Assembly: GCA_020435995.1 (NCBI GenBank)
Contig: JAGQYO010000015.1
Span: forward strand, 15,140-58,924
DNA: 43,785 bases
Direction of reading: 5' to 3'
Source of the DNA: Flavobacteriales bacterium
Lineage (GTDB): Bacteria > Bacteroidota > Bacteroidia > Flavobacteriales_G > Salibacteraceae
A program made the translations under genes and the position numbers. This document shows positions 16,301-22,860 of this stretch, piece after piece. The first letter of the stretch is position 1. Each line of letters opens with the position of its first letter. A model generated the notes under the pieces. It worked only from the letters and a program-made list of their open reading frames with translations. It ran no database searches and had not been told where the DNA came from.

Positions 16301-17962
16301 GCTAATTACAAAAGTTGTATCAACCTGAATGAATATGTCGGCGGTATCTGAACATCCCAAACTGTCTACCTTTAAATAAACCTTGTGATTTCCGGTGCCA
16401 ACTATGGTTGGATAAAACCGATTTGAAAATACGGTTGGGCCAAAAAATGTGCCTGACGAATGACTGCTGTAAGGAGCAAGGTTGATCCAAAAAGTAGAGA
16501 CACATTGTGGAGGAATAGCAGAAATAGAAGCACTGGGTCTTTGGGAAACTACAATAACGGAAGTATCTGAAGCAGAGCAAGCGTTGAGATCGGTGTATGT
16601 ATAAGTAATCACATGGGAGCCAATGCCCGCGCTATTTGGACTAAAAGTTCCACTTGAGACGCCTGAACCTGTATAAGTTCCTTGAGTCGGCGAGCCACCA
16701 TAAAGGGCAAAAGACCCACTACCAGAACAAATGGGAGGTAAAGATGCAAAGCTGACGACTGGAACTGAATCAACCTTAACACTTGTGGTATCCGAAGTAG
16801 CACAATTGTTACTATCAGTTGCAGCATAATAAACGGAATGAGTTCCCAATCCCGCAGTCGACGCGTTAAACTTACCAGAACTGACACCTACCCCTGAAAA
16901 CACACCTCCTGGTGGCGTTCCAGCAAGCGTTAATAGAGGACTGTTTAAACATTGGCTCGAATAAATCCCAGCACTGGCTTGCGCCGGAACAACCACTTTG
17001 GTATTGGCTGTGTCTTTCCAAACACAAGAATTTGAATCCGTGTAGGTGTAAAACACCGCGTAATTTCCCGCACTCAAATTTTTTGGCGAGAATATGCTGT
17101 CTGTAAGACCTGGCCCACTATAAGAGCCACCCTTGGGTATGGCTCGAAGCGTATCTTTTGATGCATTGGTGCAATAAAGGGAATCTAAATTAGATATGGT
17201 TGGATTGACAGTGTATTTGGAGCAGGTGTCACAAGTATTCTGTTGGTAAACCGCACTAATTTGGCTCGCATTAAGGGCACATCTATAGATTTTTACATCG
17301 TCGATTTTACCATGAAAATATTGACTATTATTATATCGAGCTCCTATGTAAAAAAAACTCGAACTAGCGTACCCCGCATTGAGCCCGGTTAATGAAGTCG
17401 AATCTACCGCAGTCCCATTTACATACAATACCGCTTTTGAATTTGTACGTGTCATTGCAATGTGGTACCAATTATTTAATGCAGGAAGGGAACCAACCGA
17501 CTTATTTCCAACTGTACCATTAACATCTCTTGTACTCAATGCAAACCCGTAAAGACCAAGCCCACTGTGATTGACGATGTTAATCATTTGATCTAACCCA
17601 AAGCCGCCAATGTTTAAAATACATGTCGCTTGCAGGTTCCCAGGATTAGTTTGAGGATATACCCACAAAGCATAAGTGTAGTTATTTAACTTAAACGAAT
17701 CCACAGGTACCGAAATTTTCGCATTTGATCCATTAAAATAATAGGCTGAGTTTGAGCTACTAAACCTATCTGAAGTACGAACTGCGTTTGATATGGTACC
17801 ATTGAAACCATTCCCGGATAAATCTTTAGCGCTACCATTAAAACAGTACTTGGCAAATTCTTTTGAACAACTCTGGCTTTTTGACTGATTAGCACAAAAC
17901 AGTAACAAAACGGCCGTGATGTAAAATAAAAAAGAATCTAATGATTGACTTGACGTTTTCAT
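13373..17962 (-). CDS. T9SS-secreted LamG plus PKD-like repeat surface protein
   Basis: A complete 1529-residue extracellular protein. Residues 1-30 are a signal peptide (hydrophobic FYITAVLLLFCANQSKS). Residues about 32-240 form a laminin-G/concanavalin-like domain (Laminin_G_3 type), ending in HGKIDDVKIYRCALNASQI. Residues about 250-1380 hold about 15 divergent PKD-like repeats of roughly 70-76 residues, each with a Cys near its start (SICSN, QCVST and so on) and another in a C-terminal GCxD or ACxD motif. Residues about 1452-1529 are a type A T9SS sorting domain: LWPNPNNGQFNI, then LEITGSLGQ, GVYVVKI and the terminal FIEKFIIK. The protein should be exported by Sec, then across the outer membrane by T9SS and anchored. 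It is probably an adhesin or glycan-binding surface protein; the ligand is unknown. No -7 element was found directly upstream. Confidence 0.92.
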   Translation of the reverse strand: MKTSSQSLDSFLFYITAVLLLFCANQSKSQSCSKEFAKYCFNGSAKDLSGNGFNGTISNAVRTSDRFSSSNSAYYFNGSNAKISVPVDSFKLNNYTYALWVYPQTNPGNLQATCILNIGGFGLDQMINIVNHSGLGLYGFALSTRDVNGTVGNKSVGSLPALNNWYHIAMTRTNSKAVLYVNGTAVDSTSLTGLNAGYASSSFFYIGARYNNSQYFHGKIDDVKIYRCALNASQISAVYQQNTCDTCSKYTVNPTISNLDSLYCTNASKDTLRAIPKGGSYSGPGLTDSIFSPKNLSAGNYAVFYTYTDSNSCVWKDTANTKVVVPAQASAGIYSSQCLNSPLLTLAGTPPGGVFSGVGVSSGKFNASTAGLGTHSVYYAATDSNNCATSDTTSVKVDSVPVVSFASLPPICSGSGSFALYGGSPTQGTYTGSGVSSGTFSPNSAGIGSHVITYTYTDLNACSASDTSVIVVSQRPSASISAIPPQCVSTFWINLAPYSSHSSGTFFGPTVFSNRFYPTIVGTGNHKVYLKVDSLGCSDTADIFIQVDTTFVISLSSYPSVCSTDPSFPVFGGLPAGGTYYVNGVPMVVINPASLGVGTHSVKYKFTNGCMSDSTTKNLIIRPQPIVTLTNPSPICSNAGLLSLSGGSPSGGSYFGSHISAGKFNPAAAGAGSHSINYRYTDGNGCSDTVSKIIVVDSVPLVSFTMIDSICANSDSITFSGGTPIGGIYKLNSNMASGFNPANQALGSHNIRYIFTDGKGCADSLQRILKLDSVTLVSYSSISNVCVNSNPVNINYGQPTGGRYYAAGVVNDSLFNPSLGALGINVIKYVLSNSHGCKDSVNQTIYVDSLPIVTFNMGGDSICINADSVLLTGSPIGGVLSGIGIRGNYFVPTLAGLGMKTILYTYTGGNGCVETKYDSIRVDSITNPTFLFLDSICQNSASTQLSGSPLGGHFRGNGVFGSAYQPNALSLGFDTVRYIYTNQFGCSDSTFQAVRVDTVPVLRLLSFGSICSSDSLNLNHGIPSGGIYSGMYVSGSVFNPKGTIGTHHIQYQFTDSHACTDSISDTVVVLQTPLVNISSLGVVCRNTPDFVLKVGSPSGGKYFGNGVVNDTLFRASMLVSDTTVLSYMFKSTNGCKDSIVHKVRIDSVVTPILGSFPILCKHQSDYLLKEGSPSGGIYSGVGVSNDSIFSPSTGYGSYQITYQFTSTKGCMDSVTKLLSVDSILKVDSLSTSNFCGNGDSIILKGGFPLGGKYFGTNVYFDSVLVSSSRLAGANTLYYSITNHCGSDTMSAPYLIYQIPEITFDSLPVLCSYDSSIVLNIAKPVGGTYLVNHTNSDRIDLRVPRNNKVNYILVSNEGCTGADSLMVEVYQTPNPTISGKTTICSTDTLRLQSEETFKYYYWNSDTANNRYVIIPPKLPYGTKSFDLKVVDSSGCSGSVTTDVTVSNCGKPFRLWPNPNNGQFNIVILSQSEKEVDLEITGSLGQAIRKRTLELKAGSNYYNVFMDDGAGVYVVKITLDGETFIEKFIIK

Positions 17963-18084
17963 TGCTTGGAATTATCTAGTTTGATTTATTTTCCAGACAT
18001 AAACGACTGGATGATTCTAATTTCATCTCAAATTTCTTGGTCAAGCAACCATTTGAATCGGTTAGAATAGGTGTCAATTTCAAC

Positions 18085-19062
18085 TCAATGAGATAAGTAT
18101 ACTTTTTTTCTAACCGGTACAGAAAGATTTATTGAAAAAGCATTAATAAAATACATTCCCTCTGAAAGGTTCATAGATAATTCGAATTCATCATCAATAT
18201 CATTTTGTTTCTCAAAAACCTTAAATCCAGAAGAGTTGTAAACCTCTAAATGCACATCTTTAAGCTGTTTATTTGATTTTAAAAGCAGACTTCTTCCAAA
18301 ACTTGATATAACTAACTCGTCTCTTTCTACTCCTTCAGTTGTAGAATTTGGCAAATTGGTTGAGGAATTATATAAATCAAGAATCTGACTATCGCTTAAC
18401 TCACATTTGTAAATTTTCACATCATCTATTTTTCCATGAAAAAACTGATAACCTCCCCATCTCGATCCTACACTTGCTATAGTACTAGCGCCATAATCTG
18501 GTAATGTTCCCTTGGAAGGCATTACACCAAACAACTGTCCATCCAAATAAAACTTTGTGTAGATATTATTTCTTACAGATGCTAAATGGTGCCATAAGGA
18601 TGTGTCGCCAATTGCACCAATTGTTGTGTCAGTTGGAAAACCATTGGAATAACTACTACAACCCCATCCAACCTGCCCAAATGCGGGGTAAAACGTGAAA
18701 ATTATCTGCTGATCTCCGCCGTTTTGGCCTATTGAGAGAGCGATATAACCATGGGTTGCAACTGGAATTGAATATGTTTTTGCCCAAAGTGAAAAAGTAT
18801 AAATCTCGTTCCTAACTCCAGTGGTGTCAAATTCGATCCAATCATCCTTACCGTCAAACTCGTATGCGCTTGCTGCTGTTCCAAAGCGATCAGTAGTTAA
18901 TGTTGCACCATGAACTATTCCGTGGTTGACATATTGAGTTTGATCATTCGCATTGCCATTAAACGGAAAATCTACAATTAAACAATCTTCGAACGGGAGT
19001 ATTTGGCAGAAGATCAGAAGGCTGTTCAAAACAAATGTAACAACAAGGAGTAATTTTTCCAT
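18085..19062 (-). CDS. Small LamG-domain secreted protein with T9SS-like C-terminal domain
   Basis: A 325-residue secreted protein: signal peptide at residues 1-20 (LLLVVTFVLNSLLIFCQ), a laminin-G/concanavalin-like domain over about residues 28-235 ending in HGKIDDVKIYKCELSDSQI, and a C-terminal beta-sandwich of about 80 residues (HLEVYNSSGFKVFEK, LSEGMYFINAF, RKKVYLSH). The latter resembles a type A T9SS sorting domain but lacks the usual PNP opening. The LamG part is clearly paralogous to that of the neighbouring 1529-residue protein, with the same IDDVKIYxC block, so this is effectively a version without the PKD-like repeats. It has its own TACTTTTG element. It probably binds glycans or other surface ligands. 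Confidence 0.85.
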   Translation of the reverse strand: MEKLLLVVTFVLNSLLIFCQILPFEDCLIVDFPFNGNANDQTQYVNHGIVHGATLTTDRFGTAASAYEFDGKDDWIEFDTTGVRNEIYTFSLWAKTYSIPVATHGYIALSIGQNGGDQQIIFTFYPAFGQVGWGCSSYSNGFPTDTTIGAIGDTSLWHHLASVRNNIYTKFYLDGQLFGVMPSKGTLPDYGASTIASVGSRWGGYQFFHGKIDDVKIYKCELSDSQILDLYNSSTNLPNSTTEGVERDELVISSFGRSLLLKSNKQLKDVHLEVYNSSGFKVFEKQNDIDDEFELSMNLSEGMYFINAFSINLSVPVRKKVYLSH

Positions 19063-19086
19063 CCTAGTAAATTAGAGTTAGTCTTC

Positions 19087-19094
19087 CAAAAGTA
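19087..19094 (-). promoter_or_regulatory. -7 promoter element TACTTTTG for the small LamG protein
   Basis: On the minus strand 19094-19087 reads TACTTTTG, a perfect TAnnTTTG, 24 bp before the ATG at 19062. TTTG at 19110-19107 is only 12 bp upstream, too close for a canonical -33. Confidence 0.5.
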
Positions 19095-19184
19095 TCATTT
19101 TTTCACCAAAACCATCATGTTCAAAAATTAATGTTACGTCATTATTTTTTTGTAGGTAACTCTTCTCCTAACAGCCACTTTACA

Positions 19185-20225
19185 CTAGTAAACCTTGCCT
19201 TTGATAATGCCGGCGATTTTTCTTTTGGCATAAATTGGATTAGTTATTTTTTTATATTTCTTAGAGGTCAACGCCAAATGCGCTTTCAATTTTGCAAGAT
19301 ACTGAGGGTCTTTCGGAACATATTCAAATTTCGAATCGAAGTTTGTGTTTTCCGTTTTTTGAACAATGAAAGTGCAATGCTCATCTCCGTATTTTACGGA
19401 TGTTCCAAAATGCTCGAACATTGCAGTTAGAAAATCCTGATTATAAAAGTTAACTACATGTGCAAACTGACATCCTGATAGAGGATATCCATTATTGAGA
19501 TTTGATTCGGCGTAAACACCAGGAACCTCCATAATTAAAATTCCCCCTATCCTTAACTTTCTAAAAATTTCCTTTAAATATTGATATGGATTTACCAAAT
19601 GCTCATAAACATGAGCTAAAATAAAAAAGTCAAACTTATCCTCTTCGGCATCTTGGTTGGCTTGCATATCGCCGTACGCTAATTTCATTCCTTGTGAATT
19701 TCCGTAGGCAAGATATTCTTTAGAGAAATCATTCCCAAAGCACTTCATGCCAGCCTCGTTAAAATAATGCATAACGCCTCCTGCCCCACAGCCCATATCA
19801 TATATATGCTGTCCTTTTTGAGGTTTTGCATATTTGTTTGCCAATTCATAAAATTGTTTACCCCTGGACTTCTGTGATTCATAGTACTCTTTAGCCCCTA
19901 CATCTTGAAGGTTATAATTTATTGGTTTATAATCTATGTTGTAATAGTTTGACAGACTGTTCTCTTTTAAAACCTTCTGACTTCTTATAAGCCCACAATT
20001 GCCACATAGCAGGTTCACATTTGGAATCCCAAACATATCTTTTTCAGTAACTATAAGATCATCATGAGTACTGGTCGCACCGCACTGACAAGAATTCTCT
20101 TCGAATGAATATTTGCCAGATCGAATTTTAGACACTAAAACCTGAACAGCATTTCTTTGATTTGAATTTAATGAAAGAATGGTGTATCCATCATCTTTAT
20201 AAACTGGAAAAAAAGCGTTTTTCAT
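19185..20225 (-). CDS. Class I SAM-dependent methyltransferase with N-terminal zinc-binding region
   Basis: A 346-residue cytosolic methyltransferase. The N-terminal part has four cysteines, C46-x-C48 and C74-x2-C77, that look like a zinc ribbon similar to those preceding sugar C-methyltransferase domains. From about residue 125 there is a Rossmann-type SAM domain with motif I YDMGCGAGG, then the acidic second strand CFGNDFSKEY and a post-motif DFFILAHVYEHLVNPYQYL, typical of Methyltransf_23/11 proteins. The terminal 60 residues are basic and lysine rich. It lies divergently from the flippase gene and beside other glycan genes, so it may methylate a nucleotide sugar or polysaccharide end; this is inferred from context only. 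A TAATTTTG element lies 27 bp upstream. Confidence 0.82.
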   Translation of the reverse strand: MKNAFFPVYKDDGYTILSLNSNQRNAVQVLVSKIRSGKYSFEENSCQCGATSTHDDLIVTEKDMFGIPNVNLLCGNCGLIRSQKVLKENSLSNYYNIDYKPINYNLQDVGAKEYYESQKSRGKQFYELANKYAKPQKGQHIYDMGCGAGGVMHYFNEAGMKCFGNDFSKEYLAYGNSQGMKLAYGDMQANQDAEEDKFDFFILAHVYEHLVNPYQYLKEIFRKLRIGGILIMEVPGVYAESNLNNGYPLSGCQFAHVVNFYNQDFLTAMFEHFGTSVKYGDEHCTFIVQKTENTNFDSKFEYVPKDPQYLAKLKAHLALTSKKYKKITNPIYAKRKIAGIIKGKVY

Positions 20226-20252
20226 ATTGTATACAACGAATTAATAGTGTGA

Positions 20253-20260
20253 CAAAATTA
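20253..20260 (-). promoter_or_regulatory. -7 promoter element TAATTTTG for the methyltransferase
   Basis: On the minus strand 20260-20253 reads TAATTTTG (TAnnTTTG), 27 bp before the ATG at 20225. No -33 element at standard spacing. Confidence 0.4.
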
Positions 20261-20351
20261 CCAAAATAGCATTCGAATGTTGATTAAAATTAACGTCCAT
20301 TAAATACCCTATCAGATTAAATACGTTGTTTTGATTTTTCAAAAAGTAAGA

Positions 20352-21860
20352 ATGGGCATTATTCACAAACAAGGTTTTAACTCCACTCTATTAAACTATT
20401 TGGGGGTTGGTTTTGCATACGCTAACCTCATCTTTGTTTTACCCTACTTTTTGGATTTAACCGAGATAGGATTGATGCGCCTCATAATCGAAATAGCTTC
20501 ACTGTTAATGCTCGTTTTTCAGCTAGGCGCCCCATACTTGGTGATTCGTTTTTTTCCCTTCTACAAAGATTCTGACCTAGATACTCGATCATTCTATACG
20601 CTTTCATTGGGTATTGCGGGAATTGGAATAATTCTAATGCTTCTATTCTATATCCTATTCAGATCTCCTTTTATTACCTATTTCTCGGCCAAATCTGAGC
20701 TGATATCGGATTATGAAATGGTCTTTCTTTCTATGGCGATCGGGCTAATTCTTTTTAGTTTATTCGAACGAATTTTCGGAAGTAAAAAAATAGTAATTCT
20801 TCCAACCTTCATTAGAGAAATAATAAATAGGGTAGGCTTGTCAGTCGTTGTTGTTCTTATCGGATTAGGAATATATAGCTTTAACGATGGAATGGTGGTC
20901 TGGGTAGGCATCTTTTTTGTAGGTCCATTGGTTCTCCTATATTTATATAAAAAACAATTTGGCCTCCGATTGGCATTTTCTAAAAACGTTTGGAATAAAG
21001 TAAATTACAAAAAATACATAAGCTACTCTGGTATTGTTACAATGGGTGCAATCGGAGGTGGCCTAAGCCTGAAAATTGATATGTTGATGACAGGTTCTAT
21101 GTTGGGATTAGAACAACTTGGGATATATGCCACAATGGTTTACATAGCAACTGTAATTGAGGTTCCTAAACGAGCATTAACTCAAATTTCTGATCCATTT
21201 ATTTCAGAGTACTATGCAGACGGAAGGATTGACAAAATCGAAGAATTATACTCCAAAAATAGTATGGCGCTTCTCGTGTTCGGGCTCCTACTTTTTCTTT
21301 TAATCTATTCAGGCCTACCCTATTTATTTGAAATCATGCCTAAAGGCGATCAATTTGCGACTGGTATCAATGTGTTTTTAATTATTGCCGGAGTCAAAAT
21401 CCTTAGCTTGTTAGGTGGAATAGCGAATCAAATACTTCTAAACTCAACGGAAGCTTGGGTAAGCTCAATGACTATCATTATACTAGCTATAATGTCCATA
21501 GGGCTCAATTATTTGTTGATTCCAATTTATGGTTTGGAAGGTGCCGCATTTGCAACGCTTATTTCAGTCGGAGTCAATTCCATTCTTATCATGATGCATG
21601 TTTTTATCAAATTTAAGATTCACCCCTTTTGCCGAGAAATGATATATCTCTCAGCCATCACTTCAGTATTATTTGCCGTTGTATTATTTTTTCCAAAAAT
21701 TGCCAACCCTTATTTAGGATTGTTATTATCATCTGCATTAATTAGCCTCTTGTATGGCATTTTGGTTTACTACTTAAAACTTTCCGAAGATGTTAATGTG
21801 CTGATAGAGAATATAATAGTCAGAGGAAAAATCTTCTTCAAAAATTCTAGGTATCAATAA
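20352..21860 (+). CDS. Wzx-like polysaccharide flippase (MOP superfamily)
   Basis: A 502-residue polytopic inner-membrane protein with about 12-14 hydrophobic helices, typical of the oligosaccharide flippase/Wzx branch of the MOP superfamily that moves undecaprenyl-linked glycans to the periplasmic face. The N-terminal stretch LLNYLGVGFAYANLIFVLPYFL and the mid-protein GLEQLGIYATMVYIATVIEVPKRA segment fit this family. The later LNSTEAW and YGLEGAAFATLISVGVN segments also fit. I start at the ATG at 20352; a TTG seven codons earlier (20331) is possible but less likely. It is divergent from the methyltransferase and convergent with the MptE-like gene, overlapping it by 14 bp. It probably exports the glycan made by the surrounding genes. 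Confidence 0.87.
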   Translation: MGIIHKQGFNSTLLNYLGVGFAYANLIFVLPYFLDLTEIGLMRLIIEIASLLMLVFQLGAPYLVIRFFPFYKDSDLDTRSFYTLSLGIAGIGIILMLLFYILFRSPFITYFSAKSELISDYEMVFLSMAIGLILFSLFERIFGSKKIVILPTFIREIINRVGLSVVVVLIGLGIYSFNDGMVVWVGIFFVGPLVLLYLYKKQFGLRLAFSKNVWNKVNYKKYISYSGIVTMGAIGGGLSLKIDMLMTGSMLGLEQLGIYATMVYIATVIEVPKRALTQISDPFISEYYADGRIDKIEELYSKNSMALLVFGLLLFLLIYSGLPYLFEIMPKGDQFATGINVFLIIAGVKILSLLGGIANQILLNSTEAWVSSMTIIILAIMSIGLNYLLIPIYGLEGAAFATLISVGVNSILIMMHVFIKFKIHPFCREMIYLSAITSVLFAVVLFFPKIANPYLGLLLSSALISLLYGILVYYLKLSEDVNVLIENIIVRGKIFFKNSRYQ

Positions 21861-22701
21861 CCTCCTTCAACCCCACCCTAGGAAAAACATTAAGTAGGCC
21901 TACTTCACTAGCATTGGCTATTTGAATGTTCTGGCTTATAGCGTAGTTATCTATCATATTGAGTTGCCGCCAAAGCTTATAATGCTGAAAATAAATATCT
22001 CCTGACCTGAGCATTGAATCTTCTAAATCCTTTTCTGCCTGGTTTCTTGTAATTTTAGAAACACCATACCACCTTACATGATCGCGCCTTCCCTTGCCTG
22101 ACGTGAAATCAACAATTTGGCTTAGGTCCATCCCAAGGATATAAATTTCGCTAAATCCTAAGTACACTGCTGTCATCAAACATTGTGTAATTACAGTGGG
22201 AACGTTCATAATTCGCTTCGAAATATCGCAGTCGGTGGTAGTTTTAAACAATGGATTTAAACCCTGTTCATGATAAAATGTCCGCTCTCCCATCTTTGTT
22301 TCTCGCTCTATGAGGTATTTTGTGTTTTTTCCGAAAAACAATAGACAATCGGCGGGTAGTCGTGTTTCCATATCCCTAATCCACTCCACCCAATCTTGAT
22401 CGAATTGAGCCGATTGATACTTGGGTACAACCACATGAAATTTTGGTTTTAATTCTCCAATTTCATCGTGCATGTGAAAATTATTTTGGGTCATAATATT
22501 CTGACCGTAAAGCAGGCTAAGGTTTTCTTGTTTAATGGAAGGGCCCGAACCCAGAATAAAACATTTCTGCCCCTTGTATTTTCCCTTGAGTTTTTTATTC
22601 CTTGCCAACACCGAATCTGGAAAAAAATTTAAAATAGAAAACAGCGTGTGGCTCATGCTTTTTCTGATCAAATAGGGTGTTAAATTAAGTACGTTATCCA
22701 T
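21847..22701 (-). CDS. MptE-like/DUF115 protein, possible GT42-like glycosyltransferase
   Basis: A 284-residue soluble protein. Near residue 50 it has KCFILGSGPSIKQENLSLL, followed by NNFHMHDEIGELKPKFHVV. Near residue 170 it has VPTVITQCLMTAVYLGFSEIYILGMDLS. This pair of blocks is shared by the MptE-like/DUF115 family (PF01973) and by GT42 sialyltransferases of the CST type, which use the GxGPS loop and the Y-LGMD/GxDF strand to bind CMP. In surface-glycan loci such proteins are probably transferases rather than pterin enzymes. The window also encodes a CMP-sugar synthase, so a CMP-sugar transferase role is plausible but unproven. It ends inside the flippase gene (14-bp overlap, opposite strand). 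Confidence 0.65.
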   Translation of the reverse strand: MDNVLNLTPYLIRKSMSHTLFSILNFFPDSVLARNKKLKGKYKGQKCFILGSGPSIKQENLSLLYGQNIMTQNNFHMHDEIGELKPKFHVVVPKYQSAQFDQDWVEWIRDMETRLPADCLLFFGKNTKYLIERETKMGERTFYHEQGLNPLFKTTTDCDISKRIMNVPTVITQCLMTAVYLGFSEIYILGMDLSQIVDFTSGKGRRDHVRWYGVSKITRNQAEKDLEDSMLRSGDIYFQHYKLWRQLNMIDNYAISQNIQIANASEVGLLNVFPRVGLKEVIDT

Positions 22702-22832
22702 TTTGTTTAGAATCTGGCTGCAAAGAAAGTGATATTCATGGCTAAGTCAAGATGCATTTCGACTGCTGATAATTTAAAGATTTGAATTAAATTTTATATC
22801 GCTTTTTGGCTTTCAAAAGCAGATGATATGAA

Positions 22833-22840
22833 TAGCTTTG
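22833..22840 (+). promoter_or_regulatory. -7 promoter element TAGCTTTG for the YfhO-FkbM-GT4 operon
   Basis: TAGCTTTG at 22833-22840 is a perfect TAnnTTTG, 20 bp before the ATG at 22861. A TTTG at 22805-22808 lies 24 bp upstream, slightly longer than the usual -33/-7 spacing. Confidence 0.5.
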
Positions 22841-22860
22841 GCCCTCAATAAAAACTTCTT

